Assembly (NCBI RefSeq): GCF_019393635.1
Contig: NC_057863.1
Location: forward strand, 645,768,660-645,832,659
From: Dromiciops gliroides
Lineage: Eukaryota; Chordata; Mammalia; Microbiotheria; Microbiotheriidae
Length of the DNA: 64,000 nt
Direction of reading: 5' to 3'
Of this stretch, positions 23,179 to 34,126 are shown in pieces (position 1 is the stretch's first letter; each line of letters begins with the position of its first letter). Below the pieces are notes generated by a model that was given only the letters and a program-made list of their open reading frames with translations, was not told the origin of the DNA and did not search any database. Both the position numbers and the translations under genes were made by a program.

Positions 23179-23722
23179 CGCTACCCCGAGAGGGGGCTCC
23201 AGGAAGGCAGACAGACTACTTTTTGGAAGGGGGCTCCTTTCCCACACTCCAGTGCCCTAGATGCATCAGGCCTACCTTTTCTGGGCCACATGAGCAGTTT
23301 GCTGTTGCTGGGGAGGTCAGCTCCAACCCCTGACCTCCTGGGGGTGGGGAATGTCCCCTTTGGGACCCTGGCTACTTGTTCTGGAAGTAACCGGTAGGGT
23401 CCAGAGAAAGGGCTGGACTGCCACGCCGGCACCTCTAGCTTCCTCTTTGCTGCCTGGGGACCCTGAGTTGGACAATTCAGCTCCCCCCAACCAAAGTTCT
23501 TGGTGTCTTCTCCCACCTACCTCCACACCCTTTCCAGGCTGAACGTGCATAGTTCTCTGTGCCCCATCCTGAGGACACCCTGTTCTCGGGCCGTCTGAGC
23601 CAGAGTGACAGCAGCATCTGAGCCCCGAGGACCATGGGAGTAGTCCTCCGGCACCAGCCTCCTCACTGGCGTTAGGCCCAGCCTGTTCCCTAGTTAGCTT
23701 GGGGAGGGGGGTGGTGTGCAGC

Positions 23723-23728
23723 AATAAA
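23723..23728 (+). terminator. SLC1A5 poly(A) signal
   Basis: AATAAA followed by a GT-rich stretch (TGTGTGTCTAACC, then GTGTGC). It lies 545 bp after the stop codon, so the 3' UTR would run from 23179 to about 23745. Confidence 0.85.
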
Positions 23729-23909
23729 TGTGTGTCTAACCATGCCCTGGCCTGTGTGCTATATTGGGGACACCCGTCACAGGACAGAGCCCTTTGGAGC
23801 CGGAGGGTAGAGAAGAGGGAGGGCCAAGGACTCTTGGCCCAGGGGTGCTGGAAGTAGGATTCTGAGGTCCCCACCTGCCCCGCTCCTTTCGCCCCAGGAG
23901 CAGGGGGAG

Positions 23910-23925
23910 AGTGCCCCCTAGTGGT
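23910..23925 (-). promoter_or_regulatory. CTCF-like site between SLC1A5 and FKRP 3' ends
   Basis: On the minus strand the sequence reads CCACTAGGGGGCACT, a full match to the CTCF core CCASYAGRKGGCRSY. It sits between the SLC1A5 poly(A) signal (23723) and the FKRP poly(A) signal (23990). Occupancy is inferred. Confidence 0.55.
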
Positions 23926-23984
23926 CGATGGGATCTGTGAACCACACACCAGACAGTCTGGGCCAGCCCAGTAGTAGGGGGTCT

Positions 23985-23990
23985 TTTATT
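23985..23990 (-). terminator. FKRP poly(A) signal
   Basis: The minus strand reads GCAATAAAAGACC here, 117 bp after the FKRP stop codon. The predicted cleavage site, near 23965, is only about 220 bp from that of SLC1A5, so the two genes converge tail-to-tail. Confidence 0.8.
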
Positions 23991-24106
23991 GCTCCCCTCC
24001 CCTGACCCCCAGCATTCCTGGACAGCCTCGATCCTCTCCATGCAGGCCTCGGAGCTGGTCTATGCTTCTCAAGCCTCCTGGCAGAGATGGTTCCTGGCAC
24101 GGAGGA

Positions 24107-25603
24107 TCATCCGCTGCCCGCCAGGCTCTTGAGGGCTGGATTGGGGTACTCGGGGTTCTCGATGGCCCCTGCCCCGAACTTGAGCTCCAAGAAACGGCGG
24201 TAGTTGTTGGGCGCCTGGGCCAGGAAGCCTGCAAACTGCAGGGGCACCAGGGGGTGGAGGAAGTGCTCGGGGAACTCCACGTCCTGACGGTGGTCCAGCC
24301 ACGTGTCCTTGGTCATGACGCCGTTGCGGGGGTAGAAGGGCCACAGGTCGACGTGGAGGTGGTTGGTCTCACTGTACTGGACCCGGAAGAAGTCTCCCTC
24401 CACGGCCTTCTCCCACACGAAGCCCCGTTCGTCCACCACCGAGCCCACCTCTGCCCCTCGCAGCTGCTCACAGTTGGCCACATCCTCGAGGTAGATGCCA
24501 AGGTCCACGTCGTAATCCCAGGGGATGATGTCGCCGTGCCGTGCCGCTCCCAACAGGCTCCCTCCCTCCAGCCAGTAGCGCACCCGGGCAGCCTCGAGGA
24601 CGCCGATGACATGCCGGGCAGTCTCCCGGAGGGCCTGCAGGCAGCAGGGGGGCGTCCAGCGGCCCTCGTAGAGGTAGGAAGGGGTGTCGCCCACCACTGT
24701 GTCAAAGCACCTGGCCGTCTCCTTGCCGCAGCCGAACCACTCCTGCCTCCCGCCCTCCCAGCTGACCAGCCGAATGCCCAGCGTCCGCAGGAGTGCGTCA
24801 CGCCGGGCCCGCCCTTCCTTCTCGGCCTTCCAGCGGGCGTGGGCCGTGGCCAAGGGGGGCTGCCGGGCCGGGGCGAAGGGCAGGTCCAGGAGGCGCACCG
24901 ACCAGCCTCGCACCGAGGTCTGAAGGAAGAGGCTGGTGCTCATGGGCCGGGCCAGGGGCACAGAGAGATTGAAGAGATCCCGCGTCCTGACCACCACCAC
25001 CACCTCTCCGTCCAGGGCATCGCAGAAGGGCGGGTCTGGGGCCGGCCCGTAGCTGGCTGTCCACTCGCGGAGATTCACCTCCAGCGCCAGGCAGTGGGGG
25101 GGGTTGGCCGTGGCCACAGGGGCAGCCACCAGCCGGGCATGGGTGTTCTTCAGCTCTTCTGCCATGCGCTGGAGCTGCCCGGGGGACTCTGCCCTCGTCC
25201 CGTCGGGCACCAGCGCCACAAACTCCGTGTCCACATAGGTTTCGGGCTGGGAGGCGGCAGCGGGCCGATCCAGGGAAGGCTGAAGCAGTGCCAGCCGGAC
25301 GTTGGGAACAGCGGGCAGGGCCAGGGGCGGGTAGGGGAGGGTGTCGGCAGCCACGACAATGGGTTGGGTGGGGTCGTGGTGCAGGAAGGAGGCCACCACC
25401 TCGGGCACAGCATTGTCAAAGGCTTCAAATTCCCGGATGAGGACAGTGACCCGAGAGTCTGGGGCTGAGTGGGGGAACCGGGGAGGCCGGGCAGCCCGGC
25501 CCCCCCGCCGACGCTGCTGCTGCAGCCGGGACACATAGAAGAAGACGAGGAGGTTGAGGGTGATCGCGGCCGCCAGCGCGACCTGGCATCGAGTGAGACG
25601 CAT
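24107..25603 (-). CDS. FKRP: FKRP, ribitol 5-phosphate transferase (fukutin-related protein)
   Basis: One uninterrupted coding exon of 498 aa (human 495). FKRP is a Golgi type II membrane protein that adds the second ribitol-5-phosphate, from CDP-ribitol, to the core M3 glycan of alpha-dystroglycan; loss causes dystroglycanopathy in humans. Seen: short cytoplasmic MRLTRC, one membrane segment at about residues 8-26, an Arg/Pro-rich stem, the middle glycosyltransferase-like domain, and a C-terminal LicD-type catalytic domain with [13 protein letters not shown], whose DxD aspartates are residues 365 and 367. Other conserved blocks are [25 protein letters not shown] and [19 protein letters not shown]. 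The start is the ATG matching human MRLTRCQ; an in-frame ATG 29 codons upstream (25690) gives a non-conserved extension and is probably 5' UTR. The human sequon NVS (Asn172) reads EVN here; NLS (human Asn209) is kept. Confidence 0.97.
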   Translation of the reverse strand: MRLTRCQVALAAAITLNLLVFFYVSRLQQQRRRGGRAARPPRFPHSAPDSRVTVLIREFEAFDNAVPEVVASFLHHDPTQPIVVAADTLPYPPLALPAVPNVRLALLQPSLDRPAAASQPETYVDTEFVALVPDGTRAESPGQLQRMAEELKNTHARLVAAPVATANPPHCLALEVNLREWTASYGPAPDPPFCDALDGEVVVVVRTRDLFNLSVPLARPMSTSLFLQTSVRGWSVRLLDLPFAPARQPPLATAHARWKAEKEGRARRDALLRTLGIRLVSWEGGRQEWFGCGKETARCFDTVVGDTPSYLYEGRWTPPCCLQALRETARHVIGVLEAARVRYWLEGGSLLGAARHGDIIPWDYDVDLGIYLEDVANCEQLRGAEVGSVVDERGFVWEKAVEGDFFRVQYSETNHLHVDLWPFYPRNGVMTKDTWLDHRQDVEFPEHFLHPLVPLQFAGFLAQAPNNYRRFLELKFGAGAIENPEYPNPALKSLAGSG

Positions 25604-25644
25604 CTGGCTTTCGGAAGTGGGGCTAGCCCCGGGATCCTGGCAGC
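25604..25644 (-). other. Putative 5' UTR part of the FKRP coding exon, with acceptor site
   Basis: Reading the minus strand, a pyrimidine-rich tract ends in CCCACGCAG at 25645, which would start the last exon at 25644. Human FKRP also has upstream non-coding exons and a coding sequence confined to the last exon, so this fits, but it is only a splice-site prediction. Confidence 0.45.
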
Positions 25645-25699
25645 CTGCGTGGGTTTGGGAGGTGGGGAGAGGCAGGGAGGCCTCAGGCATGTCCTCCTG

Positions 25700-27660
25700 G
25701 GTTTATACCCCCCAAAACATCCCCTCCCTTCCTTCCCTATGGTGTACCCCCTCCAGGGAGCCTGTCCTTCCTGACTCCCACCCTCCCGTGTCCCAGCTGG
25801 AAGGACAGTTAAGCTCAACAAGTCAGAACCCCTCGTTTTACAGAGAAGGAAACTGAGGCTTAAGAGGGTGATGAATTCATGGCTCTACAGGCATCAAAGC
25901 TGGGTGGTCTGCTTTGAAATTCAGCACTGTTTCTGTTAGCACTATGGCGTGCTCCTCCTCTCTGTCCCTGGTGGTAAATAGCTCGGGTATTTTAGGCCTT
26001 GTCTCTTGGACAGGGTGAAGCCCTTTCCTGGCCCCCTGGCTCAGCCAGGGCCAGCCCGGAGCAGAGTGCCTGCTAGCTACAGGAAGTCTGCTTCTCTCTG
26101 TCTCTACTTTCCCTTCAGATGGATCTGTTTGGAGCCCCATATGTCCTGGGACTTCAGTTTGCCTATCTGTGGGATATGGGGAAACCCTGAGCCTCCACCT
26201 AGCCCGACTCCTGTCCCCTTTCCCTCTCTCTCTGCTCAGAGAGGCCCCCGGCTTTATATTCTGGGGCTAAGGCCCCTGGGCCCAGGAGGGTGACGGTGCC
26301 CACCCCTTAACCCCACAGGCAGGGACAAGTTCTAAGCAAGCAGCCGAATGGAGGCAGTCAGCATTCAATTTCTGGACATTTTCACACGGGGCTGCTCACA
26401 GCTCGGAGGCTCTTCTGTGACCCTTCAAGCATCAGAGAAACCTGAGCTTCTGTTCCTATTGGAGTCTTGTCTCCACGGTATCTAGAATCAGGTGGGCAGC
26501 AGTACTCAATAAACACCTGAACCTAAAGCAGGGTGTGTGGGCAATCTGGGCTCTCGTCTACCCGCCCTTCTCCCCAGCCGAGCCCATTCTGGTCCAAGCA
26601 GGCTACGCTAGCTCAAGGAAGCTTTCTGCTGCAGCCCCCCAAACAAACCCTCACCGAACCAAACAACCTCCTTTCCAGCCTTCTAATTCAATCGAGCCTG
26701 GCTAGTCACAGGACAAAGGTGAAGCGGTGCAGCACAGGGGCTAGCTCCCCGACTAGAGAGTCTGAGTTCAAATCTCCCTGCTAACCCACAGCATTCCTGT
26801 GGCTCTGGGCCTGTAAAAGGAGGGAGGCTGGGGCTGAAGACCCCCGGTGGCACTGCATTTAACCCTGTCATTTTGCTGAGGAGGAGCTGGAGACAGAGGA
26901 GGGGAAGGATCCTGTGAATGGCCTATCTATCGTCCCAAAGGTTGGCCTGCTTTAGGAGCGAGGTCTTGGGCTGGGGGGACGGCAGGAAGAACACCGAGAG
27001 GGCTTTTCTCTGGAAGGTCAGTCTAGGAGGGGAGACAAGACAGACACAGATAAGCACTGTACCTGTGTACTGCTAGATTGAGAAGGAATATTAGCTGTCA
27101 TCTCCAAGGCCCTGGTGGCAATCCTACCTCTGACCCTGACTTCCTGTGTGCTCTTAGGAAAAGTCCCTTCCTTTCTCTGGGTCTCAGTTTCCCCATCTGT
27201 AAAAGGGACATTCTGGTTCTCTGATGGTCTAGGATTCTGAGAAATGAGTGTGGGCATGTGGGTGGAAGGGAAGTAACCCACCCCAGGTCCAAGTCCACCT
27301 CAGTTTTGATTCTAGCGCAGTGGGCAATCTCAAAGCCCCCCAAGGTAGGAGACCCTAGAGCTTACCTTTTTAGGAGAGAGATGTATAGAAATCCCCAAGG
27401 CTGATTGCTTTTCCTGCTAAGGGGTTAGGGAGGGAAAAAAGCCTGAATTAGATACAACTTTGGAACCCTTTTCAGGGGACTGGCATCTCACCGAATAGCA
27501 GAGCTCTACAGCTTTGCCATCTCCCCCTCCTCAGGTTTATATGGCCTACCCCAGTGAGAGGTAGAGCTGTCCCCTTGAAAGGGTCAGCGATGGTTTTCTG
27601 CCTTTCTCAAGGAGGAACAGTGAATGGGGGAGGGGAACGACTTGGCCTCTCCTTAAAAGG
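25700..27660. other. FKRP 5' region (probable intron), no coding gene
   Basis: Mostly unique sequence with decayed MIR/CORE-SINE pieces: minus-type near 25830-25950 (recognisable GAGAAGGAAACTGAGGC), plus-type near 26720-26870 and 27110-27250. No conserved reading frame was seen. Because human FKRP has non-coding 5' exons and a promoter next to STRN4, this stretch is probably intronic for FKRP. Confidence 0.5.
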
Positions 27661-27666
27661 GGTGGA

Positions 27667-28741
27667 GTAACCATGGGTAACTTAGAATTCCTTCCCCCTT
27701 CTGCATCTGTCTAGATTTAGGAAAGGGGTGAGTGAAAAAGGGGGAGCCTGATGTTCAGTAACCATAGCAACCTGCTTCCCTCCTCCCAGCTGCAAACCCG
27801 TCAGCTCTCCTCCAGCACCGCATCCCATCCCTGGGTGGGCCTGGATACCTTAAAAGAGACTGAGAAGAAGGCCTGTTACCACAGCAACCATTGTTCCTAG
27901 TTAGAGCCCCCTCTGAAATCTTCTCCCCAGCCTGTTACCTGTGTGTGGTTGGAGGTGGGGGGGGGAGGAGGAGAAGCATCTTGGCAATCACCCTTTCTTG
28001 CTCGGGGCATTAGCCCACCGGGATCGAGATGTGGTGCTGGGCCTGGGTACCATGGCAGCCTGCATAGCTGGGGAGGGACTAAGCAGAAAATGTCTAGGAA
28101 GGGGCAAGATTAAGGTGACCATAGTAACAGCTCTATGGTAGTTACCATGGCAACTGGCCTATGGGAATTGTGTGTGGGGAGGGCCTTGGGGGCCAAATGA
28201 AGGCTCACTCTAGCCACTGATCCTGGACCAGGGAACCCTAAAATTTCAGGGTAGGAGGAATGGTGTAAAGGGTTTGAGGCAAGTAAATGTTGCCATGGAA
28301 ACCAACCAGACTGGTTGGAGGGGGTGGGATTGTCTGGGGGTTGGGGAGGAGACTCACTGAGGCTAACAGGATTACTATGGCAACCCATAGGGAGGGGAGG
28401 GGGAGATAAGAGATTCAGGATTGGCAGTTTGGAGTACCCAGGGTGGGCAGAATAAATAGAGATGTGGTGTGGTGGGTCACCGTTGCTATAGCAACCAGCG
28501 GGGCTGCGGGGGAGGGGAGGGAAAGAGGTCCAGGGAGGGATGGGAGACAAAGTGCAGGATGGTTCCCTGTTGCTATAGCAACCACATGGGGATGGGGAGA
28601 AAGGGGTCTAAGGAGGAGCTAGAACGGGAGGGGGACGCAGAGGTGGGCCGGTTGCTGTAGCAACCAGCGGGCCAGGGTGTGTCTTGGATTGGAGGTCTGG
28701 AGGGGAAGGATGTAGAAAAGCCGGTCAGTTGCTATAGTAAC
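27667..28741. promoter_or_regulatory. Cluster of RFX-type X-box palindromes upstream of STRN4
   Basis: Eleven 14-15 bp motifs of the form GTNRCC/GTTGCT + AT/AC/GT + RGYAAC: 27667-27681, 27758-27771, 27875-27888, 28115-28128, 28141-28154, 28289-28302, 28371-28384, 28482-28495, 28569-28582, 28651-28664, 28728-28741. A weaker twelfth is at 28046-28059. The copies at 28482 and 28569 are the perfect palindrome GTTGCTATAGCAAC; that at 28141 is GTTACCATGGCAAC. This is the X-box recognised by RFX winged-helix factors. Spacing in the last six is 77-111 bp, and the spacers are purine-rich (GGGGAGGGG-like) and diverged, as in a decayed tandem array where only the palindrome survives. Position suggests control of STRN4 and/or FKRP. 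Motif presence is seen; binding and function are inferred. Confidence 0.75.
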
Positions 28742-28749
28742 TGGTGCGA

Positions 28750-29340
28750 GAGGCGGAGCCCGGAGCCTGAGTCTGGCAGGGGTGCTGGATAGGAGGGAGA
28801 GGGGAGGGGTGGCAAAGGGCTAGGACCAAGGGCAGCCCTCCCGGCGCGCGGCCGCCTCCCCGCGCGCCTCCCTCGGGAGCTGAAAGCGCGCGTGCGCGGG
28901 CTGGCGCGCGGCGGTAGCGGCGCGAGACTCCTCCCTCCGCCCCCCCGCAATCCTCGCGGGCTCGAGCGCGCGTGCGCGCGTGCAACCGCCGTCCGCGAGG
29001 GAGGCGCGCGGGGCAGGCGGCGGCCCGCGAGGGCGCGCGCGCGCTCCAGCCGCCGGCCTCCATGATGGAGGAGCGAGCGGCCCCCGCCGCCGCCGCCGCC
29101 GCAGCAGCAGCCGCTGCTGCCGCCGCCGCCGCCGCGACCGCCCCCGCCTGCCGCCCGCCGGCCCCCGGCCCCGCCAAAGGCGGCGGCGGCGGGGGCGGGG
29201 CCGGCGGGGGCAGCCCCGGGGCGGGCCCCGAGCCGCTGAGCCTGCCCGGCATCCTGCACTTCATCCAGCACGAGTGGGCGCGCTTCGAGGCGGAGAAGGC
29301 GCGCTGGGAGGCCGAGCGGGCCGAGCTGCAGGTGAGCCGC
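28750..29340. promoter_or_regulatory. CpG island: STRN4 promoter, probably shared with FKRP
   Basis: Extremely CpG-rich. Two identical 13-mers GCGCGCGTGCGCG lie at 28886-28898 and 28966-28978, close to the NRF1 core. No TATA box. In human, FKRP and STRN4 start head-to-head from one CpG island, so divergent FKRP transcription from here is expected but not shown by the sequence. An ATG at 28972 is in frame with the STRN4 start; it would add 30 residues rich in Arg and Ala, and I take it as 5' UTR. Confidence 0.7.
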
Positions 29341-29463
29341 CGCCGCCCCCCGGCCCGACCCGCCGCCGCCGCCGCCCCCGCCCCCGCCCCCGCCGGGCGA
29401 GGACCCGCCCCCGGCCCGACCCGGCCCGCCCCCCGCCGCAGCCCCGGGCCGGGGGCCCCTCAC

Positions 29464-29496
<33 letters not shown>

Positions 29497-32400
29497 TCTT
29501 GGAGAGCAATGGCCGCCGCCCCCCCTCCCCCGCGGGAGGGAGCGGGGAGGGGAGGGGGGAGCGGGGAGCGACCCCCCCAGCCCGGCCTCCGGCTCCTGCC
29601 GGGGAGGCCACGGGAGGGGAGGGGGGACAGCGAGAATGGTCCCCTCCCCCGCGGGAGGGAATGACCCCTCCAGCTCCGGACGGCCCCCGGCGAAGGGAAG
29701 GGATAGAGAGAAGCGGAGGGGAGAGCAGCCCCGGCCCCCGCGGGGGGGGAACCCGCTCCCCCTTTGGTCCCCGGTGCCCTTGGGCGAGAAGCGAGGGGGC
29801 GGGGGTACCCCCAGAATGGGGAGGAACCTCGGGCAGGAGACAGACTTGGGTGGCCCCTCGGGGGAAGGGAAGAGGCTCCTGCCTAGGAGGGGCGCTGGGG
29901 CGCATGGAGGGAGGGAAGGGCAGACCCTTGCGGGGGGTGGGGGGGTGGGGGGGTCAGAAGCCTGAGCCGGAGGCAAAGGGGAGGATGGGTTTCCTCCCCC
30001 AAGCTTTTAAGGACGACCCCTGCCCCCCGCCCCTCCCAAGGGCTGAAGGGGACTCCCAGATGCTCCAGGAATGAGCAGTAGTTGGGGGGCCCCTCCAGGA
30101 GGATGGGTTTTAGATTAGATGCGGGAAAAGTCGCTCTGAGGAACAAAAGGCCCCGTACCCCAGGCTGGACAGTGGCCGGGCACTGGGAGGTGGCTTTTGT
30201 TTTCAGGCCTCCATTGGCTCCTGGCGGCCGCGGCCCTTCAGCCCTGGCTCTTTCTGATTCCTGGGCTCATGGGGAAGGGAATCCCTTTTTCTGAAGATCA
30301 CGCCCACGACACTTTGGAGGCGATCCCTAAGTCCTTCAACAGATCTTCTAGTGTCCCTCATTTACCATACCAGATGTCCTCCCGTTTGTCAGTGTCCCCC
30401 AAAATGTCTTCTCTCAGAATCGAAGGGGAGCATCCCCAGAATAGAAAAATCGGAAGAACTGGAGGAGGTTTCGGTTGATCCAGGACCCCTGGTATAATGG
30501 AAAAGGTGGTGATGAGAAAGGAGTATTGGCCTAGTACTGAGGGGAGAGGTGACCCTGGACCAAGCCCCCGAAATGAGATCTGGGGAAGGGTGGCTTGGGA
30601 GATGGACACAGAGATTTGAAGGAGAGAGGGGACCCGAGTAATAGCAATATGTGTAAAGCAATTCATTGTTTGTAGATACCACCTGGTGTGGGGGAAGAGT
30701 ATTGGATCTGGGTTCAAGTTGGGGCTCTGCTTTGTGATCTTGAACAAATACCTTCATTCCTTTAGGCCCCAGTTTCCTTATTTTTATTTATTTATTTATT
30801 TTTTAGTGAGGCAATTGGGGTTAAGTGACTTGTCCAGGGTCACACAGCTAGTAAGTGTTAAGTGTTAAGTGTCTGAGGCCAGATTTGAAGTCAGGTCCTC
30901 CTGCCTCCAGGGCCGGTGCTCTATCCACTGCACCACCTACCCGCCCCCAGTTTCCTTATTTTTGTTTTTGTTTTTGTTTTTTTTTGCGGTGGGGGTTAAG
31001 TGACTTGCCCAAGGTCACACAGCTAGTAAGTGTCAAGTGTCTGAGGCCGGATTTGAACTCAGGAACTCCTGAATCCAGGGCCGGTGCTTTATCCACTGCA
31101 CCACCTAGCCGCCCCCATCAGTTTCCTTATTTTTAAATGAGGGGGTTGAAGTACACAGTCTCTAAGGTGCCTTCCAGCTACAATCTGTGAGAGGAATGTG
31201 AGAATTAGAGACATGGGGAATGGATCCTCAGGCCATTGGGAGTGTAGATAAGGGGTAAGGGGGGGGGGCAGTTCATCCAGTGAGCACTTGGGTGCCTGCT
31301 TCCTCTTGGGCCCTGGGCTGACTGATGGGGATGGGAAGACAGAAATGAAGCAGCCCCTACCTTTAATGAACTTACATTCTAGTGGGGAGGCAATGTGTGC
31401 GCAAGAAGCCCCAAAGAATTGGGGGGGAGCAGGAGGAAGGCCGTTGGTGACACATCGGAATCCAGATGGGGCTTCTGACACCCACTGGCTGTGACCCTCA
31501 GCTGGGCAAGTCACTTCATCACTCTCTGCCTCAGTGGCCTCATCTGTAAAATGGGGATGGGAGCCCTGTCTCTCAGAGGTGGATCCCAGGAGATGGTATA
31601 CGTGAAGCGCTTTGCCAGCCTGAAGGTGCCCTAAAAGTGCTGCTGCTTAGTACTTAAGGCCCCAACAATCGTGTAGACAATTTAACCATTTTAGGTGGAC
31701 TTTTTTTTCCAGAGAAAAATGTTCTATTCTCCTCATGTAGGGGCTTCTGAATGGAATTCACCTTTTGGTGACAATTCACGATGACTGTCATTAAACATTT
31801 ATTCAGGTTGTACAGTTGGAGTATTTGGGGCCGTTCTGCCCATGCCCTGGGGTTGGTGTTGATGGGCTTTGGTGGGTCCTTGGCCTGCTGTTGGGAGCGG
31901 GGTGCCTGCCTGGAGTATCTGTTCTCGGTTGGGGAACTAGCTGGCCCCCAAGCTTCTGAAGGTAGATGTCCCAGGTGGAGGCCCCTCTGCACCCCGTTCC
32001 TGTTGGAGGGCCCTGTTGGGGGTGCTGGGTGGTCTGGTCACTTCTGCACAGTCCCCTCACTGCCCCCCGCCCAGTGTTGGTCTGCTGCTGAGTGCTCTGT
32101 GCCCATTCACTCCTGGATTCCCTGGGCACAGAGAGGTGGGGCTGCAGCCTGAGGGGTGGTCACAGGGAGAGACATGGGTGACGCTGCAAGAGAATCAGGA
32201 GGTAGGAAGCACATGGCAGAGCAAGAGGTGCTGAGGGTCTCATTCACTGAATATAAGGCGCCTACTAGGTGCCCAGCAAGAGGCCACTGACACAGGAGGC
32301 CTCTCCCTTCATGTTGTAGATGAGGAAACTGAGGCAGAGGGTGTCACCTGACTTCCTCTGGGTCACAGGGGACAGCCTGGCTCCCTATCTTCACAGCCTG

Positions 32401-34094
32401 GGCTTCTTTCCACAAAAGACCATGATTGGAGAGCCCTTTGGGGGATGGGAAGATCCAGCCTGAGGCCCCATTTCATAGCTGGAATCACTCCCAGTGCCTC
32501 CACAGGCGGTCACTGAGCCCTTTCTTATTGATGGTCTGTGCTGGCCGGTCCCCCTGGGCTAGAGGAGAGGAGAGACCTTTCTTCAGGCTTATAAAGTGCT
32601 CTACGTGCATTCTCTCAATACATTCTCTCCTTTGTTTGATGCTCACAACAGCCCCTGAGAGAGCTCCTTCAGACTTCCAACTTCCTCCGAGTCACAGAGC
32701 CTGGGTGTTAAGTATTGTGTCCATCTTACAGAGGGGGAAGTTGAGATCCAGATGGCGATGTAGCTTTTCCAGGGATGCCCTCCCAGGCTTGTCTCCACTC
32801 CAAGCCCAGGCTGCATGGAGGAGATGAGGAGATGGCAGGGAGGGCAGAGGGGCCTCTTGCTTTGTCCTACCCCCTCCCTGAGCCTCAGTTTCCTCAATAA
32901 AAGGATGGGGCTGAACTAGCTGGTCTCTAGAAGTTCTGAGAACACAGGGCTAGGGAAGGGACCTGGGATCTCACTGGGACAGTGAGGAAGCTCCCTCTTC
33001 CAGTGCTGCCATCTCTGCAGTTTATCCTCTGAGAGAGCTGAGGAGAGACCCAGATGGGGGAGTGACCTGCCTAGGTCAGATGGTCAGACGTGTGTCAGAG
33101 GCAGTGTCGGAACCCAGGCTTTCCTCAGACTAAGGCCAGCTCCCCCAGCACCAGGCCCTTCCTCCTGTCACATAGGTTCTTCCAGTTCTTTCTAGTCCTC
33201 GGAGGCAATAATCCCATTAGGGTTGGGCTGGGCTGGGTTGGGTATAGCACCTGTCACTTCAGGAAAGGTGGAGGCACAGGAATGGCCTCACCCCAGATGG
33301 AAGGATTCAGAAGACAAAAGTGATGGGGTGGGGCAGCTGGATGGCGCAGTGGATAGAGCGCCGGCCCTGGATTCAGGAGTACCTGAGTTCGGATCCGGCC
33401 TCAGACACTTAGCACTTGCTGGCTGTGTGACCCTGGGCAAGTCACTTAACCCCAATTGCCCCTCAAAAAAACAAAAACAAAAACAAAAAAAAAGTGATGG
33501 GGTACTGAGCCCAGGGACCTGGGTTCAAACCCCACATCTCTGAATGTATTTCTTCTTCCTACTAAATGGGGATCAATGAATAAACAAAAATTAAGCACCT
33601 ACTATGTGCCAGGCACTAGGGATGCAAAGGGGGGGAAAAATGAAAGTCCTGCTCTCCAGAAGAGACAGCAAGCGTGTGTATAAGTGCATATAAAATACAG
33701 GATTGTTTTTGGAGGGGAGGCTTCACGTGGAAGGGTTGGTGGAGCCACATTTGGAAGAAACAAGAGATTCTAAGAGTCACAAGGAAAGAGGGAGGGAAGG
33801 AGGCCACCCTGGGGGCTACTTCCCTTCCAGGGTGCTGGGGAGGCCCAGGGGATGAGGAGGGGGGGTGGTGGGATGACCGCATTTCATTGTGAATGGAGAC
33901 ACCAAGGGCTTTATTCACCCTGCTCTTGAGAAGAGCAAGCCTTGCTTAGTCACTAACCAGCTGGTTGTGTCCCAGACAGGAAGGAGAGAGATGAACAGCA
34001 GGAAGAGAGATTTCTCAGCTCTGACTGGGGGAGTGGGTGGGAGTGTGGGCATGAGTTCTGGAAAACTGGGACCATGTAGGGAGAGGGTGTGTGG

Positions 34095-34126
<32 letters not shown>

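Noticed and set aside
24062-25468. 468-codon plus-strand open frame opposite FKRP
   Set aside because: Antisense shadow of the conserved FKRP coding exon, which fully explains the sequence.
25604-25690. N-terminal extension of FKRP by 29 residues from ATG 25690
   Set aside because: Not conserved, would displace the membrane anchor from the N-terminus, and a likely splice acceptor lies within it. It is probably 5' UTR or intron.
28732-30074. Long open frames on both strands around STRN4 exon 1 (414 and 364 codons)
   Set aside because: GC-rich CpG island and intron sequence with low-complexity Arg/Gly/Pro translation. Only the segment 29062-29331 is supported by homology.
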